Below are positions 47,470 through 60,458 of a stretch of 64,000 bases of DNA, in pieces; the first letter of the stretch is position 1, and every line of letters begins with the position of its first letter. The position numbers were made by a program, and so were the translations under genes. Source of the stretch: Raphanus sativus (lineage: Eukaryota > Streptophyta > Magnoliopsida > Brassicales > Brassicaceae); assembly GCF_000801105.2 (NCBI RefSeq), contig NC_079516.1, positions 49,211,265 to 49,275,264 on the forward strand. Reading direction: 5' to 3'. Under the pieces are notes generated by a model. That model was not told where the DNA came from, made no database searches, and saw only the letters and a list, made by a program, of their open reading frames with translations.

Positions 47470-48640
47470 GGGAATTCGGCCAAAAAATCCCGAACGTTTT
47501 AGGAATCGCCAAAAAAACATGTATACTAGCATGACAAAAAAAACTCTTTATTTTTGTTGATTTTTTAGTTTGTTAAGTAACTTATGATTGACTGACTATA
47601 TGGACATGCGGTTAACCGACAGTGTTAAATCGACGTTAAATGAAACGACGTCGTTTTCAAATGAGACGAAACGACGTTGTTTTGAATCCAGATTGTTGGA
47701 TCAAATGACAAGGTATTTTACCACTGGGTTAGTGGAACATTCAATGAAGGTACTAACACATTTAATTTTATTTGGTATTGATTTTGAATATAAAAATTCA
47801 AATCTGAAAACATATAATCAGAATCTATAAAATATCAAAAATCTTCCAAAATTTTTCATTAAAAAAATCCAAAAAAGAAATTTTCATTTTTTGGATTATA
47901 AAAAGAAATCTTTCATTTTCGGATTATAAAAAGAAAATTTGAAAAAAATATAAAAAAAAAATTCGAAAAAAATTTTCAAAAAAAGTTATAAAAATTTTGA
48001 ATATGAAAACATGTAATCAGATTTTTTATAAAAAAATTCCAAAAACAAAGAAAATTTTCTTTTTTCGGATTATAAAAAGAAAATTAGAAAAATTAGAAAA
48101 AAAAATTTCCAAAAAAGTTACAAAAAATTCAAATCTGAAAACATATAATAAGAAACTATAAACTATAAAAATAATTTTATTTTATTTTATTTTATAGTTT
48201 CTGATTATATGTTTTCAAATTCAAAATTTTTATAACTTTTTTTGGAAATTTGTTTTTTTCAATTTTTTCAAATTTTCTTTTTATAATCCGAAAATGAAAT
48301 TATTTTTTTTGGTATTATTTTTTCAAATTTGGAATTTTAAAGATTTTTTTAAGTTTTTAGATAATTTTTTTTAATATTCAATCAGTACCAAATAAAACTA
48401 AATGTGTTAGCAACTCCATTGAATGAGTCACTAGACGAGTGGTAAAGTACCTTATCATTTGTTTCAAACAACGTGGGTTTGAAACCCGGTGTCTACTTGT
48501 TTTTATTTTCAAATCAACGAAAACATTGTTAATTAATTTTAAAGTCAATGAAAGTTTTGTGTTTTTTTTATATCAATCCTAAAGTTCATGTTTCTTTTGG
48601 CAATTCCTGAAAACTTCAGAATTTTTTTGGCCGAATTCCC
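47470..48640. mobile_element. Fold-back MULE-type element, 1.17 kb
   Basis: The inverted ends begin GGGAATTCGGCCAAAAAA. A 10-bp duplication GATATTTAAT flanks it (47460-47469 and 48641-48650). The two halves are diverged inverted copies almost to the centre, for example TACCACTGGGTTAGTGG on the left versus its counterpart near 48430, so the element can fold into one long hairpin. The left arm also has repeated AAACGACGT words. There is no transposase. The 9-10 bp duplication points to a Mutator-type element. Confidence 0.8.
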
Positions 48641-48650
48641 GATATTTAAT

Positions 48651-49435
48651 ATAAAATGTTATACATATTTAATACATTGTTATAATCTATAAAGACTTAA
48701 ACTATTTAACTATATACATATAAAGTGGAGTGTTCTAAGTTTCAGCAGTCAGAAAAAAAACAATTTTTTCTTTTGGTAATCACGTCAGAAAGACAATTTG
48801 CTGACTCAGGGTTCATATTAGGGAAAGGAGTGTGAGGGACTCCACTCGACTAAAAAGGGAAGTAGTCCCGATCATCCAATTCCCTTAACGAGAGAGGGAC
48901 GGTTTCTGTAATCAACGTAACTGCGTAACTTTTGTGTATTCATTGGACGAAAGCTGGTCAATATATGTTACCACGATATTAGTCCATGGGATTGACGGAC
49001 ATTGTGTGATGTTTTTGTTCATAAACATAAAGCCACAGAAATGTGTGGTTTCACGGTTCAAAATGGTTTTCATTCTTCTGTGAAATTAGCTTTAATTAGA
49101 GTATAGGAATTATAGCGGTATATTCTATAACAAACACTCTTATATGAACCATTATTTTAAGCCAACTCCTGTGAGAACGTTGTCCATCTGTAAAACTAAA
49201 CAAAGTATATGCATGTACATCAGACTAGATAATATTGTAATGAAATAACTTTAATACAGCGCGACCTTATCTTATGGTCATAACGAGGCCTAACCATGCA
49301 TTACAATGCATAGCTGGAGACCGTTTCTTAAGTTCATACATACAATATATGTGCATATAAACACACAAAATCTCATACTTACATTTATATATAAACTATA
49401 TTTATATATTATATGGCTAATTAGTTGTTTAGCTA
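48651..49435. other. Downstream region of the HARDY-like gene
   Basis: No supported features. Confidence 0.4.
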
Positions 49436-49959
49436 TCAAGGAAAATTCCACAAATAATCGTCTGCTCCGGTGTAGTAATCAGCTTCGGAAGCATCAACGG
49501 TGGGTTGACGAGGCGGACTGAGAAGCATTCCTTCAGCCATATCCATTAGCACATTAGGCATGTCGAATATCAAATCCTCGTCAATGAATCCATTTGTATT
49601 CTCATAACTACCATTCATCATCACGTTACTCCGTTCCACACTCGCATCCCTAGCAGCACCAAAAGCAGCGGCGGCTGAAGCGGCTGCGGCTTGGATGTCT
49701 CCTGGAGACATGGAGGCTGGGGCAGGCAAAGCGGAAGCTGAGTTTGGAAAGTTGAGCCCACTTTGAGTTCCCTTGAGTGCTAGAGCTGCCACGTCATAGG
49801 CTATTGCCGCCATCTCCGGGTCGTGAATGTTCCTAACCAGATACGGTTAGGTTTTCTCGGCGCACGGATCTCCGAAACCCATTTGTCTGAGTTCTTTCGT
49901 TGTCTCACTCCCTTGTACAAATGGTGGCGACCGCTATTTTCCTTGGCGGTTCCTGACAT
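49436..49959 (-). pseudogene. HRD: HARDY-like AP2/ERF transcription factor with one-base deletion
   Basis: The frame from 49959 reads [20 protein letters not shown], then [20 protein letters not shown] and WLGTFTT, the first half of an AP2 domain. A C appears to be missing from the run at 49818-49820, which sends the frame to an early stop. In the next frame the expected [15 protein letters not shown], the [21 protein letters not shown] block and the acidic C-terminus ending DDYLWNFP follow. The total of 524 nt is one short of a multiple of three. HARDY (At2g36450) regulates root growth and drought response in Arabidopsis. Either this paralogue is freshly broken or the base is a sequencing error. 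Other Brassica copies may cover the function. Confidence 0.85.
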
Positions 49960-50392
49960 ATTGGTAATGAGAATTAATTAGGGTTTTGAGGAGAGATGCG
50001 TGATGAGTTTGATGAAGGAGAAGAAGATTTCGAAGGCATTTTATGGGAAGAGGAGTTTGTTTTAGGTTAGTTGAAGAGTGAAGATGAGTGAAGAAAGGGT
50101 AAACCAATTACGGATGAAGAGATTAGGGTTTGGGTGGTGGCCAATTCGCAGATGTCAATATATTTCATAAACAAACAAATAATGAAATATTATTAAAAAC
50201 AAATAAAACATTAACTTATTATACATATTTTATTTTAATATGTGGAAAACAGAAATTGATGTATTATTTTTAATAAATTATAATTACTAGTAATATTATT
50301 TATTCCAATATCAGTAATAAAAATAGATAAACTAAAATAATAATTGCATAAATTTTAAACTAATAAATCTTATAGTAATATAACATAAGGTC

Positions 50393-50440
<48 letters not shown>

Positions 50441-50639
50441 TGACTGTATTTTCTGAATTATCAGAAAAGATCTTCAATTAAAATTATGTATAATAATTTA
50501 AAATCTTGAATAATTCAAAAAATAGGAACAAAAAATTTATAAAAAATATCTTTGAATAGCACAAAATCAGGTAGATGTGTGCATAATATTTGTCCGTCAA
50601 ATCAATTAGGGTAAGAAATCTATTTCAACTTGTCTAATC

Positions 50640-50684
<45 letters not shown>

Positions 50685-51760
50685 AAGTTTTCACCGTTCT
50701 TAATAAAATTTACTATATCATATACTACTGTCAATTTTCTCCGTAAAATATCTTTGATTATGACTAGAGTTACCAACGAGCATAGAACACAATTCCTAAC
50801 CGGAAATGACCGGAATAATTCATCAAACTTAACACAACGGAAATGGAAGAAGGCAGATGGATCTTCAACATACAGCAGTTATATATCCAATGGACGATTC
50901 AGAAGACTCGAAAACCGCTTTAAGACACCATTATATATCTGTTGAAGAGACTGAAGAAAAAGAGGAACTAAAACAATATAATATGAGGTGTTTTAATGAG
51001 TGATTAAAAGTTAAAACTAATAATATCATATGTATGTTTTATGTGAATTATTTGGTGTCTTGATATGTTCTCAAACGTAACTTTGATATTTTGTGATTAG
51101 TAATGCTGAATTTTTTAACTGCAATGTTAATTATGGTATACATTTTACATGGAAAAATGTTCCTTTTTATAGACATCAATTTTTCTTGTAAAAATATTAT
51201 TTTAATCGTAAGTAGCATGCTATGTACGCACTCTTACGCGGTAGTGCATCAAAACAGTGGTAATGTCACCCAAGTTTGCAAGTAGCTCAATATCTATTCA
51301 ACTGATACAGTATATATAATAAACATACGTTAAGATGATAACACAACTGGTTTTTGTTCGGATATTTTTCTTTCTTAAATTAGTATATACAATTTTAATG
51401 TATTGAATTAAAAAGTGATCAATAACACAAGTGCAATATATAGTATACATATGTTGAAAAAATGTGTAAAGCATGGCTACCACTACCAGTTGTAGCAAGC
51501 CTTATTGCTCTTTTGCTTCAAAGTTGTAAACCTACGGTACTGATACAAATTTTATGTAGTGACTCATTTGATAAAAGATTTCACAAGAACAAGACACTTC
51601 AGAAATGGTTTAAAATGGGTCTTTCACTTTTTTGCCACTCTTGTAAGCAAAACACAAACCAAAAAAAAACTGAAAAGATGAATTGAATTCATATTGTTTT
51701 TAAGGGAATACACACAGAAAATGATGATATTGAAAACTACGGATCCTCAAGCCTCATCCG
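49960..51760. other. Upstream region of the HARDY-like gene
   Basis: Two long (AT)n tracts (about 50397-50437 and 50643-50680) and AT-rich DNA. Short open frames (for example 51462-51686) show no recognisable domain. Confidence 0.45.
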
Positions 51761-51838
51761 TCAGAACTTGTAATCCTTAACGTGAAGGCTCTCTGAACCT
51801 TCACCGAGCTGAGCAAAGCAGCAAGTGTAGCCTTCCGA
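51761..51838 (-). pseudogene. Relic of a cytosolic fructose-bisphosphate aldolase, C-terminus only
   Basis: On the minus strand the last codons read QLGEGSESLHVKDYKF and stop, matching the conserved C-terminal tail of plant cytosolic aldolases (SESLHVKDYKY type). A few preceding codons are plausible but degenerate, and no other aldolase sequence is visible nearby. The place between HARDY and DUF868 fits At2g36460 (aldolase) in Arabidopsis gene order, so this is probably a fractionation remnant. Confidence 0.7.
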
Positions 51839-52201
51839 GAAAAAAAATAATTTGTGAAGAACCATATTATATCACTCATTAAAGCCGAGGAGAAGAGGAT
51901 GAGGAAGAAGAAGACGACGATGAAGTGGAAGATGACGACGTCGTTTCACTGAAGAACCAATCGTGTAAGTCCCACATCATGTCAATGAGCATTCCATCGA
52001 AGAACAATCGTTTGGTTCCCTCTGAAGTTCCATTTCAGCTTCTTCACCTGAAACACTTTCTTCTTATCCACCCAAACCGACATCGTTTCAGGACTTTTCG
52101 TTTTCCATAAATACCCTTCTTCTCCACCACCACTACCAGTACCACCTCCTCCTCCAAAGCATTGGATCTGAAGCTCGTGTTTAGCGCCAGCCTCTGAAAA
52201 C

Positions 52202-53071
52202 CAGGGACGGATCCAGAAAATAATTTAATGTGGGTCACAATATATAAATCAATTTTTTTTATCAAAACTAAACTAAATTACTTTTTATTTAATCTAATAA
52301 ATTAAATTATTTTTTAAAAATACACCACTTACTAATTTTTCTCAAAATGAATAAAATATAAAAGAGATAAATTTTAAATATTTATTTCAATAATATCATA
52401 AAATTATATATACACATGGTAAATTCATTATAATTCTTTTTATTTTTTTTCTAACAATTTAAAATAAACCTAATAAAATTATTTTCAAAGTTAAATATTA
52501 ATAAATTATGAGTTTTGTTTTTGAAAAAAGTAATACTAAAAAAAGTGATTGAAATACTCTAAATTGGATATAAACTTTCTTTAAAAAATCAATAAAAATA
52601 CCTTAACATTTGGGTCTATAGATTATTGTTTAGGGTTTAATATTTAAGAGACAAAGTTAGATTTATAATTTTTTATAAGTAATTTTAAGAGAATTAGTTT
52701 AGTCATTTTTACCACAAATTTTAAATATTTTTCTTTAAATGATCATTTCTAAATATGAATTTGAAAAGTGATATAAAATTTGTGATACAATTAAAAAAAT
52801 TTCTATTAAAAACAGAAAATAAAACAGTTATAAAAATAGTTATGGTCATGAAATCAAAAGAAAATATTTGATGAAATAATAATTATAGTTTGTAGAATAA
52901 TTGAAAGTACAAAAATGTAGTTAGTGGGTTCGAACTTGACTAGGTGGAGCACATATATCGATCATGACCAAATTAGCTACATAGCTCTTTTGGTATGTTA
53001 GTTACATAAGAATTATTATCAAGCAGTATGGGGCACGTGCCACAGATAGTCCCTACGTGGGTCCGCCCCTG
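52202..53071. mobile_element. Non-autonomous hAT-type element inside the DUF868 relic
   Basis: Inverted ends CAGGGACGGATCCA and TGGGTCCGCCCCTG are flanked by 8-bp duplications CTGAAAAC (52194-52201) and CTGAGAAC (53072-53079), with one mismatch. Removing it rejoins DUF868 coding sequence. No transposase. Confidence 0.8.
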
Positions 53072-53275
53072 CTGAGAACTGAGCCTTCGTAGGAAGCCAG
53101 CAAGTTCCAGAGATTATCCGACCAGGTGAGCGAAACTGAGACGAACCTAGTAAGCCCAACATGGGTGCAGCTGCTCACTATATGCCCCCGCTTAACCAAG
53201 GATCTATTCTTCTTCTTTCCCTTTGACACTGTTATTTATATGATTTTTTCTTTCTCTCTTTTTTTTCTCTATTTA

Positions 53276-53457
53276 GGCATCTCTAATCCCACTCTATATT
53301 TTACTCCAAAATTGTGAATGGAGTTAGAAATGGAGAGAAAAATGGAGTGATGACAGAGTAATGCTTTTATTTTTTGGTCAATCATTCCATTTTCTACTCC
53401 ATTTCCAACTCTATTCTTAATTTTGGAGTAAATTATGGAGTGTGGTTGGAGATGCTT
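53276..53457. mobile_element. Tourist/Harbinger-like MITE
   Basis: Inverted ends GGCATCTCTAATCCCACTC and GAGTGTGGTTGGAGATGCTT (right end as read on the plus strand, starting 53438) are flanked by TTA on both sides (53273-53275 and 53458-53460). Internal TGGAGT words are inverted. It splits the DUF868 relic. Confidence 0.65.
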
Positions 53458-53587
53458 TTAAAATATTTTATAGTTTCGCCACTGATGGTAATGTCGGAGA
53501 CACTTAAGAATGATTAGAAGGACCTGAACAGTAAGCATCTGATACGTTAATGGCGTGTTCGCTGTAACAAGCCACGAGGCCTCTCAT

Positions 53588-55758
53588 GATTCACGAACGT
53601 GAGAAAGATAGAGAGGAGGGAGTTTTGAGAGAGGTTCTGTCTTGGGAGATTAGAAAGGACGTTGAAGAACATATACTTGACCTAGAAGAAATAATTTTAG
53701 GGCTTTAACAGATTTTTTGGTATGAAAGTTGCAGAGAAGCTACGAAGAAGAAAAATATGACTTCTTCTTCTTTGTCTTGATGTTATGTTTCTCCTCTGAC
53801 TTTTTTTTTGGTTTCGTCCGCTCTGTAAAATATTTATTTTTATTTTATATTTCAATTGAAAAAAAAAAGCTTACAGAAATTCAACCATAAGTTAGATATG
53901 TAAAAAGAAGCCGATGACAAGAGATTGAGAGACATTTTTAGTTTTAGATATTTTGTAACCATGTTCCTTTTTCTTTTTGAAACTGGCCATGTTCCTTGCA
54001 TTATCAACATGTAATAATTTAATATATACTCCTCTCTTCGCTCGATATTAGGTTTGAATAGTATATTGTTGTTAGATATTTGTTTACTTTGTATTTATTT
54101 TCCAACAAAGCATATATCTATACATTTAAATTGTTTGAATATAAGTAATCACGGCTCAAACAAGCAGCAATGATGATATACTATACTATTCAGTTTTCGT
54201 TTATTTAATCCATATTGTAAATACAACAAGTTCTCTTGGGTCGTAATGGAAACGTCGTTATGGAAACTCAAGGAACGGGAGCACGAAGGATTACTGATAA
54301 AAATGCATGTTAATTCATAGTAGCCGTAAAAAAAATTGATATATAGCTTGTTGCAAGAACAGAAAGTAATTCAATAATTGTTTGACAGGTTAGGTTCTTG
54401 TAATAATAAGATGTGTTTGTTTGGAGTTTTATATTCGTCAGTTTATAAGAAAAATACAAAATAGTATGCCAGTGACGTCTTGGAAAGTATATGACAATTA
54501 TGCGATCGTCAGGCAGGGAACGACTTGAGTCACACTGGACCCCAATTGACAAAAGTTCTAAAACTAAATCGAATTTGTCAAGACATCTCTTTGATAGCAA
54601 CGTAAAACTATGGTCTAAAGTAAGCATAAATTAAAACTAGATTGGTTGGACAAAAAGTCTACCTAAAGATGATGGATTGGACTTACTCAAAGTCTAATTG
54701 ATAATAAATGGTTAAAATGGCATCATGAGTCATCAAAGACGTTACGAAAACGAATCGAGTCTTAAATAAAAAGCAAAAAAAATGTTTTGATAAGGTCATT
54801 AAAGCTACCTAGGCAAATTATTGCTAAAGTTCGGTTGTTTAAGTAATTTTGTGGTAATCTATTTGCGATTATAAACAAGGACTAGTTGCATTATGAATAA
54901 TCAAATCATTCGCTTATCTTCGATGAAACTGAAAGAAACAAGGATCAGCCTACTCGAATACACATTAATATTTGACCAGCTCTTGTTCACGTGAAAATTG
55001 AAGTTTCCGAAAAAAAAGGAACAGTGAAGCAAGAGGACCGTCCCTCTGCTTCCTGGCTCTCTCCCCACCAACACAGCCTATAGTAACACACATTGAATTA
55101 ACTCTCATAAACTTTTTGCCACTCTCTCTCCAATTAATGTTAACTGATTCTGCTCTTTCCCAAATATGCAAAGCTAGTAAAGGCAACTTTAATTCTATGA
55201 GAATTCACATGATAACCATAACTACACTCAAAAAGAGTCAAATGTATGATAGAACAATCTTTCAACAGAAATAGACAAATAGTCATTGGTAAGGCTACCA
55301 TATATTGTCATGGTTTGTTGCTTTGGGTGTTCATGATACGTAGCCTGCCAAATCTATTCTCATAAGAAACCTTGTGAAACAAGAAAGAAAGGCATAGAAT
55401 CTGGAATGTGCAATATTGGGAAGGCCTCTTTTCTCTTTTGTATAGAATGAAGAAAGTAGAGAGACACAAAGCAATATATTTCTTTTTTTTTTGTGTAAAT
55501 ACTGCACATCTTTCTTTTTTTTTTCTCAACTCAGAACACGACACTTTTCTACAAAACTAGCATCACGTGAAATCACCAAACCTGTTTCCCCTGTGATGCC
55601 ACCGCTTCCTCCAGCTTAGTTTTCTTTGGCCTTCATATGGAGGCTACTCAATAATTTCCTAGCAGAATAGAACCAAACGAGAAAAAACACGTAAAGGTAG
55701 ATTCATGCTGAACTAAAGATGGGATTTTCTCACAAAGCCTAAGAGATTGACTATAGAA
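53588..55758. other. Intergenic region left of the PCF11-like gene
   Basis: No gene is supported. A micro-insertion (T-rich plus GAAACTGG, 53970-53986) lies between exact 11-bp copies of CCATGTTCCTT (53959-53969 and 53987-53997). The last 200 bp next to the PCF11-like gene probably hold its last small exon and 3' UTR. Confidence 0.45.
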
Positions 55759-58700
55759 CTAAGTTACCTGTTTGATTGCATTCCCAACTCCCAAGCCCGG
55801 TAAAGAACTCTTGGTCAAACAAGCGGCGTGCACGATCGGTCCATTCGCGTCACTCTCAGCAGGAGGAATGTTCAAGTAAGAAACTCCCTTGAACATCCAT
55901 TGATCCATTTCTTGACTGAAATAGTCCTCAAACATCTCTCCACATAATATACATGCGTACTGGTTCTCATCAGCAGCTACGGCTGGACCATCCTCAGCTG
56001 CACTCTCGGCTTCACTCAGAACTTCCTCATATTCAGGTTCTACCTCTCCAGATTTCGCTATCCAGTCATCAGCCTTTGCAAACCAAACCCTACATTTAGT
56101 GTTCGTGCCATTTAACTCGAGCTTCTTCTTTTCGTGCAGCTCCTCCATGTGCCTGTCAAGTTCTTCCTTTTGCTTAAGACGAACGCCACAGGAGGTGCAG
56201 AGATGTGGAAGGTCATCAAAGAGACTACTTATCACCGAAGGGTGAAGTTCACGGATTTTATCTGCTCTGAACTTCAATCCTATGAGGTTTTCGGGTTCCA
56301 ATTTTTCTATTTCCGGTGGTGCTACCTTCGGGGCAGTGGAAGGATCCTTCTTCACCAGAACCACTGGCTGAGCCTCTGATGGAACAACAGACATAGAGCT
56401 ACTAGTAGAATGATCAGGACTGTGGTCCTGTGAAACGGAAGGAGCCGCAGATTGAGCGAGAGATGGCACCTCCGTCTTTGAAGCAGATATCAAGCCCTTT
56501 GAAACTAAGGAGCTCAAGAGGCACGAAATAGGGTCCGAGGCCTTACTATTCTCTTTTGATGTCTGTGCTGATGTGACACCAGTAAGAGACACTGCGCCAG
56601 CCACTGAAGTTGGCAAAGTTTTCAGCTTAGCGACTGCTGACAGGGTTAGTGCCCTTGGGTCAACCTCGTTTGGAGACATCTCCTCCTTGCTTCCACCACA
56701 AGTTGCATTATTAGAAAGGATTCCACTCTTCATGACAGCTGCCAACAAATCATTCATGTTGGCTTGTCCTCGAGCATTTTCAGCTGTTGACTTAGAGTCA
56801 AACTTTCCAACTGGAGATGCATCAGGTAGTTCAAGCTTATTTGTGTTTTTAGACTGGCTACTAGAAGATAAGGGCCGTACGGAGTCACTTTGAGATTTTG
56901 CGGGAAACCGGGAAGCCCTAGGATCACGTTGAGGGAGGGAGTGAGCTCTTCCAAAATCTTGCTTGGTCACATTCTGTTTAGTGGTTGACTGCCTATCTGA
57001 CATTGGCAAAATTCCAGAGCTAGCAATCCTAGATTGAGGCTGAATTCCCTTTCTAGCTGCATTAGAGGTTGCACTAATAGAAGGAAGAACTTCTGAGTCA
57101 TGCAAAGATCTAGGAGAAGACGTCCAGGGGCCAAGAATACTTGGATCTTTTTGCTCGCTGGAATACTTCTCCGGATCAAGCCTTGGGTCGATAGCTGAAT
57201 ATCTTGGTCGTTTTAAGAGGTGATTTTTAGATGCCTACAAGATGGGAAGAGGTTAAAAGACATGAAACTATATGAGATGCATCATAACAAAAAGTAACGC
57301 TAATTACAATCATAGGTTACCAGTCTCTCTGATTCATCTGGATCTTGAAATTCAATCTTCGGGTTGATAGTGGCCACATCTGTTTCGGATAACCTTGAGT
57401 GCATGTCCCACATAAACTCTTCTTCCTCAGAGTTTTTCCAACTATCATAAGTCACGCCTATATTTCTACTGGGACCACTTGATTCCGAATTTTCTAGTCT
57501 CGCAGTAGCGTAGTTGGACATTCTGCTTTTGGTGTGTAACCCTTCCCTCTGGTCAGAAATCAGATCAGGACCCCTGCTCATAGCTTCGTACCATTGTTTT
57601 CCACTCCCATCATCAGTAATCCTTGGACCAACTTTCTTAACCACTGATCTAGCATTATGCGGTAGATCAGAAGCATAGTCATATTCCTCTGCTATTGACT
57701 CGATGTCTTTCTCGTAGAGGGGTTCACTGAGTGAATCTTTTTGAGATCGTCTAATGGTCTGAATTCAACATACAATGTCACAGTCAGAAGACAGAACTTA
57801 AGACAAACTCTAACCAAGCAGAGGAAAAATCATCTTACATTCACTTTGGCTGGACCTGCCCACAAGCCTCCAGATGCTGTGCTTGAAACTCTCTCCAGTC
57901 TTTCTGGATCCCTAGTCAAATTGGATGCGACCTCAGGGACATCCGTAACCATTACTTTTGTCTGCACATAAAAGAACAAAAAGATACTCAGGAAACTTCA
58001 ATGAAGTTACCATGGTTTTCTTGTCACCAATAAAATTTAGTGGCCGCAAGTTTACTTTGCTTACCCGCCCTGTCTGTTGGAGTCGTTGCCTTTCTAGATA
58101 TTTGGGATTCACATGGATGCTATTTGGTGGTCGCTGAGATTGCAGATCAGTTCTGCCAGCATTAACAGCAACTGCTTGACCATCACTTCTAGCATTAAAG
58201 CCAAGTTCTTTCTCAATTTGCTGAAGTATTTGCGGATGAAAGACTCCTTTCCAGGTTCCAAAGAGATGCCGCATATTAGAACGCATAGGAGGGTCAACTT
58301 GTCTGTAAGCTTTAACAAATACCTGCACAGAAATGAAAAGAGATCGATCAGATAAAGTTGTAGGCAAAAGAAACTATATAATTATGACTACCAACAAAAC
58401 GCCAACCTCAGGCAGCCTGGCAGCAAAGTACTTAATGTAATCCCTTCCAATGTTCTTCACAATGCTGTCCAACAGGTACAATGTTGGCAGCTTCTGATCA
58501 CTTGGTACCTGCATGAAATTCTTTAAATCAGATACCCAGAAAATGGGAAATTTGATCTTATAGAGAGTAACATCAAGGATTTCCCGAATAGAAGGCACCA
58601 AAAAGGATAAAAACCAAATATAAATAACTTATCTTCAGCTAGAATTCAAAGCACAACATATGATTCCATTCAAGCTACTACTAACTTATATCCTGACAAA

Positions 58701-59829
58701 CAAGGAATCTAAAGATGGGACACATGAAGCCATTGAACAGCGTTGGCAAATCCACGTTCCTAAAAATGGTAGAGCAACACTACAAGCAGTGACCATGTCT
58801 AAGCTAAAGTGACAAACAGTGAAATAGCAAATCCATGTCTTCCCACCGACTTCACTGAATAGGCTCCAATGATTCTCGTCTGCCAAAAATGACTAAATAT
58901 GGTTTCCGCAAGCAGAAGCGACTAACAGAAAATACAAACTCACTTAACACAGAGCTTTTGAAGCTCTTGTCATATGGCAAAGTTCAAAAAGAAAAAAAAA
59001 CAATTAAACAACTCCAAGGTTGTAAAAGAGACTACACACTCCTATAAACAAAACTCAGTACAATGACAGGAGGAGCTGATATATGCATTCTTACAAAATG
59101 AATATGGACCAAAACTGTTGCATGGGCAACAGCTAATTTAATATAGTTGTCCAGAATGTGATCCCAATAGATGGCATAAACTAAAAACTTTGATTCACAA
59201 GAATGAGCTGCGCCTTGACGAATAAAGTATAAAAAAAACAAATAATTTACAGAAAAGACACTAAGAGTTGATTTTCAAAACTCGATTTTTTTTTTCTTTT
59301 CTCATTAAACCTCGTGTACAGATCACAATCTCAACCACCACCTTCACCTTCTTTAACTTATATACAATGACACAAACATGGATTTATAACAAAGTGGTCA
59401 TGAGATCACCTCTATGATGTTGTTGCAAATAGTGGACACAACGGCCTTAGCGGCATGAACATTCTCCCCAGCAATTATCGTGAGGTTCGTTATGATCGGC
59501 TTGGAGTTGAACGTGAGCTCGGATAACGCCGACTTATACTGATTCACAAGCTCGTAATGCGGATGAACCAGCTGCGGCTCATAGGCCTCGCTACTACTCT
59601 CCGTTTCTCTCCCCCCACCACCACCAGCTGCTCGAAACCTTGACGTCGACGCCGCCGCAGGTGGAACTCCCACTCCCGCCGCCGCACCACCACCGAGCTG
59701 TCTCTGCGGCGGAAACTGGCGCGCGTTGGAATTCACAGGACGGATTGGTTCAGCATCGCTGATGAGCCTGGGCTTTTTAATCGGCCCTGGATCTCTGGAT
59801 CTATCAAACGGTCGACGCGAATTCTCCAT
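55759..59829 (-). CDS. PCF11-like polyadenylation/termination factor (CID and zinc fingers)
   Basis: Six exons keep phase: 59829-59410, 58508-58407, 58322-58065, 57961-57839, 57758-57321 and 57234-55759 (about 938 residues). The CID begins in exon 1 ([20 protein letters not shown]) and continues with [20 protein letters not shown] and then [17 protein letters not shown]. It should bind the RNA polymerase II C-terminal domain. The C-terminal part has a C2H2-like [20 protein letters not shown] and a second cluster CILCGEMF followed by VHAACL, typical of PCF11 and PCFS proteins. At the 3' end a donor (GTAACTTAG at 55767) could splice to a short exon near 55660, so the last residues are uncertain. 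It matches At2g36480, next to ROS1. Its role would be in mRNA 3'-end cleavage and termination. Confidence 0.9.
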
Positions 59830-60458
59830 CTTCAGTGACTATTATCAATACACGAATCGAAATAAACTAGGCGAAATTTCCCTAATTGAAACCTAATCGG
59901 CGAAAATCGATCAACATGCAGAGCATTACAGCAAATCGATAGAGAAAAACCCTAAATTACAATCTAAACAACTGAGATGAGAATCTCTCCGAGGAAGAAG
60001 GAGAAGATAAGAAAAGCTTCGGATTCGGCAAAAATGGTAGAGGTGTGGACGAGCTCCGATCAATTAGGGTTTGTGAATTGGGGATTTTAAAGAGACGAGA
60101 GCAAATGCAAAGTTCGGAGCTATTAGGCCCATTTAGTGGCCCATTATCGAAATTATTTGGTCCGGTTGAACCATCTGAACCGAGTAATTTGGTTCTGGTA
60201 AACCAGTAATCAAAAGCAAAACACATTGGTATGGGAAACTAAACAAGTAAAAGTTGGCATCTACTTGGCAGAGAACAATACATAAAGAAAAGACGAGAGA
60301 TTCAGCTTAGCTACTTGGTTTCGTTCTTGTGACTTCCTAATTAATACAAACAAAGACACGCACTAACATGGAGTTCAAAGACCTGTTACGACTCTAATAT
60401 TTTACATTGGCTTGTTTGGTAAACCATAGGCCGAGTCTGCTTTCTTACTACCTATGCA
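59830..60458. other. Spacer between ROS1 3' end and the PCF11-like gene
   Basis: About 630 bp hold the 3' UTR of ROS1 and the promoter and 5' UTR of the downstream gene; both genes are on the minus strand. No other features seen. Confidence 0.5.

Larger units (their letters stand above)
51879..53587 (-). pseudogene. DUF868 family pseudogene split by two transposons
   Basis: The minus-strand start at 53587 gives MRGLVACYSEHAINVSDAYC and then a stop. Downstream pieces are LTRFVSVSLTWSDNLWNLLA (about 53080-53160), then KHELQIQC...EEGYLWKTKSPE (about 52090-52180), then VWVDKKKVFQVKKLKWNFRG (about 52030-52090). In a shifted frame DGMLIDMMWDLHDWFFS and a Ser-rich tail end at 51879. These blocks follow DUF868 order. 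A MITE (53276-53457) and a hAT element (52202-53071) interrupt it, and there is an in-frame stop and a one-base shift near 51990-52010. It sits at the At2g36470 position. Confidence 0.8.

Noticed and set aside
51462..51686. 74-codon open frame with a hydrophobic start
   Set aside because: Could look like a signal peptide, but there is no family match and it lies between relics; chance is more likely.
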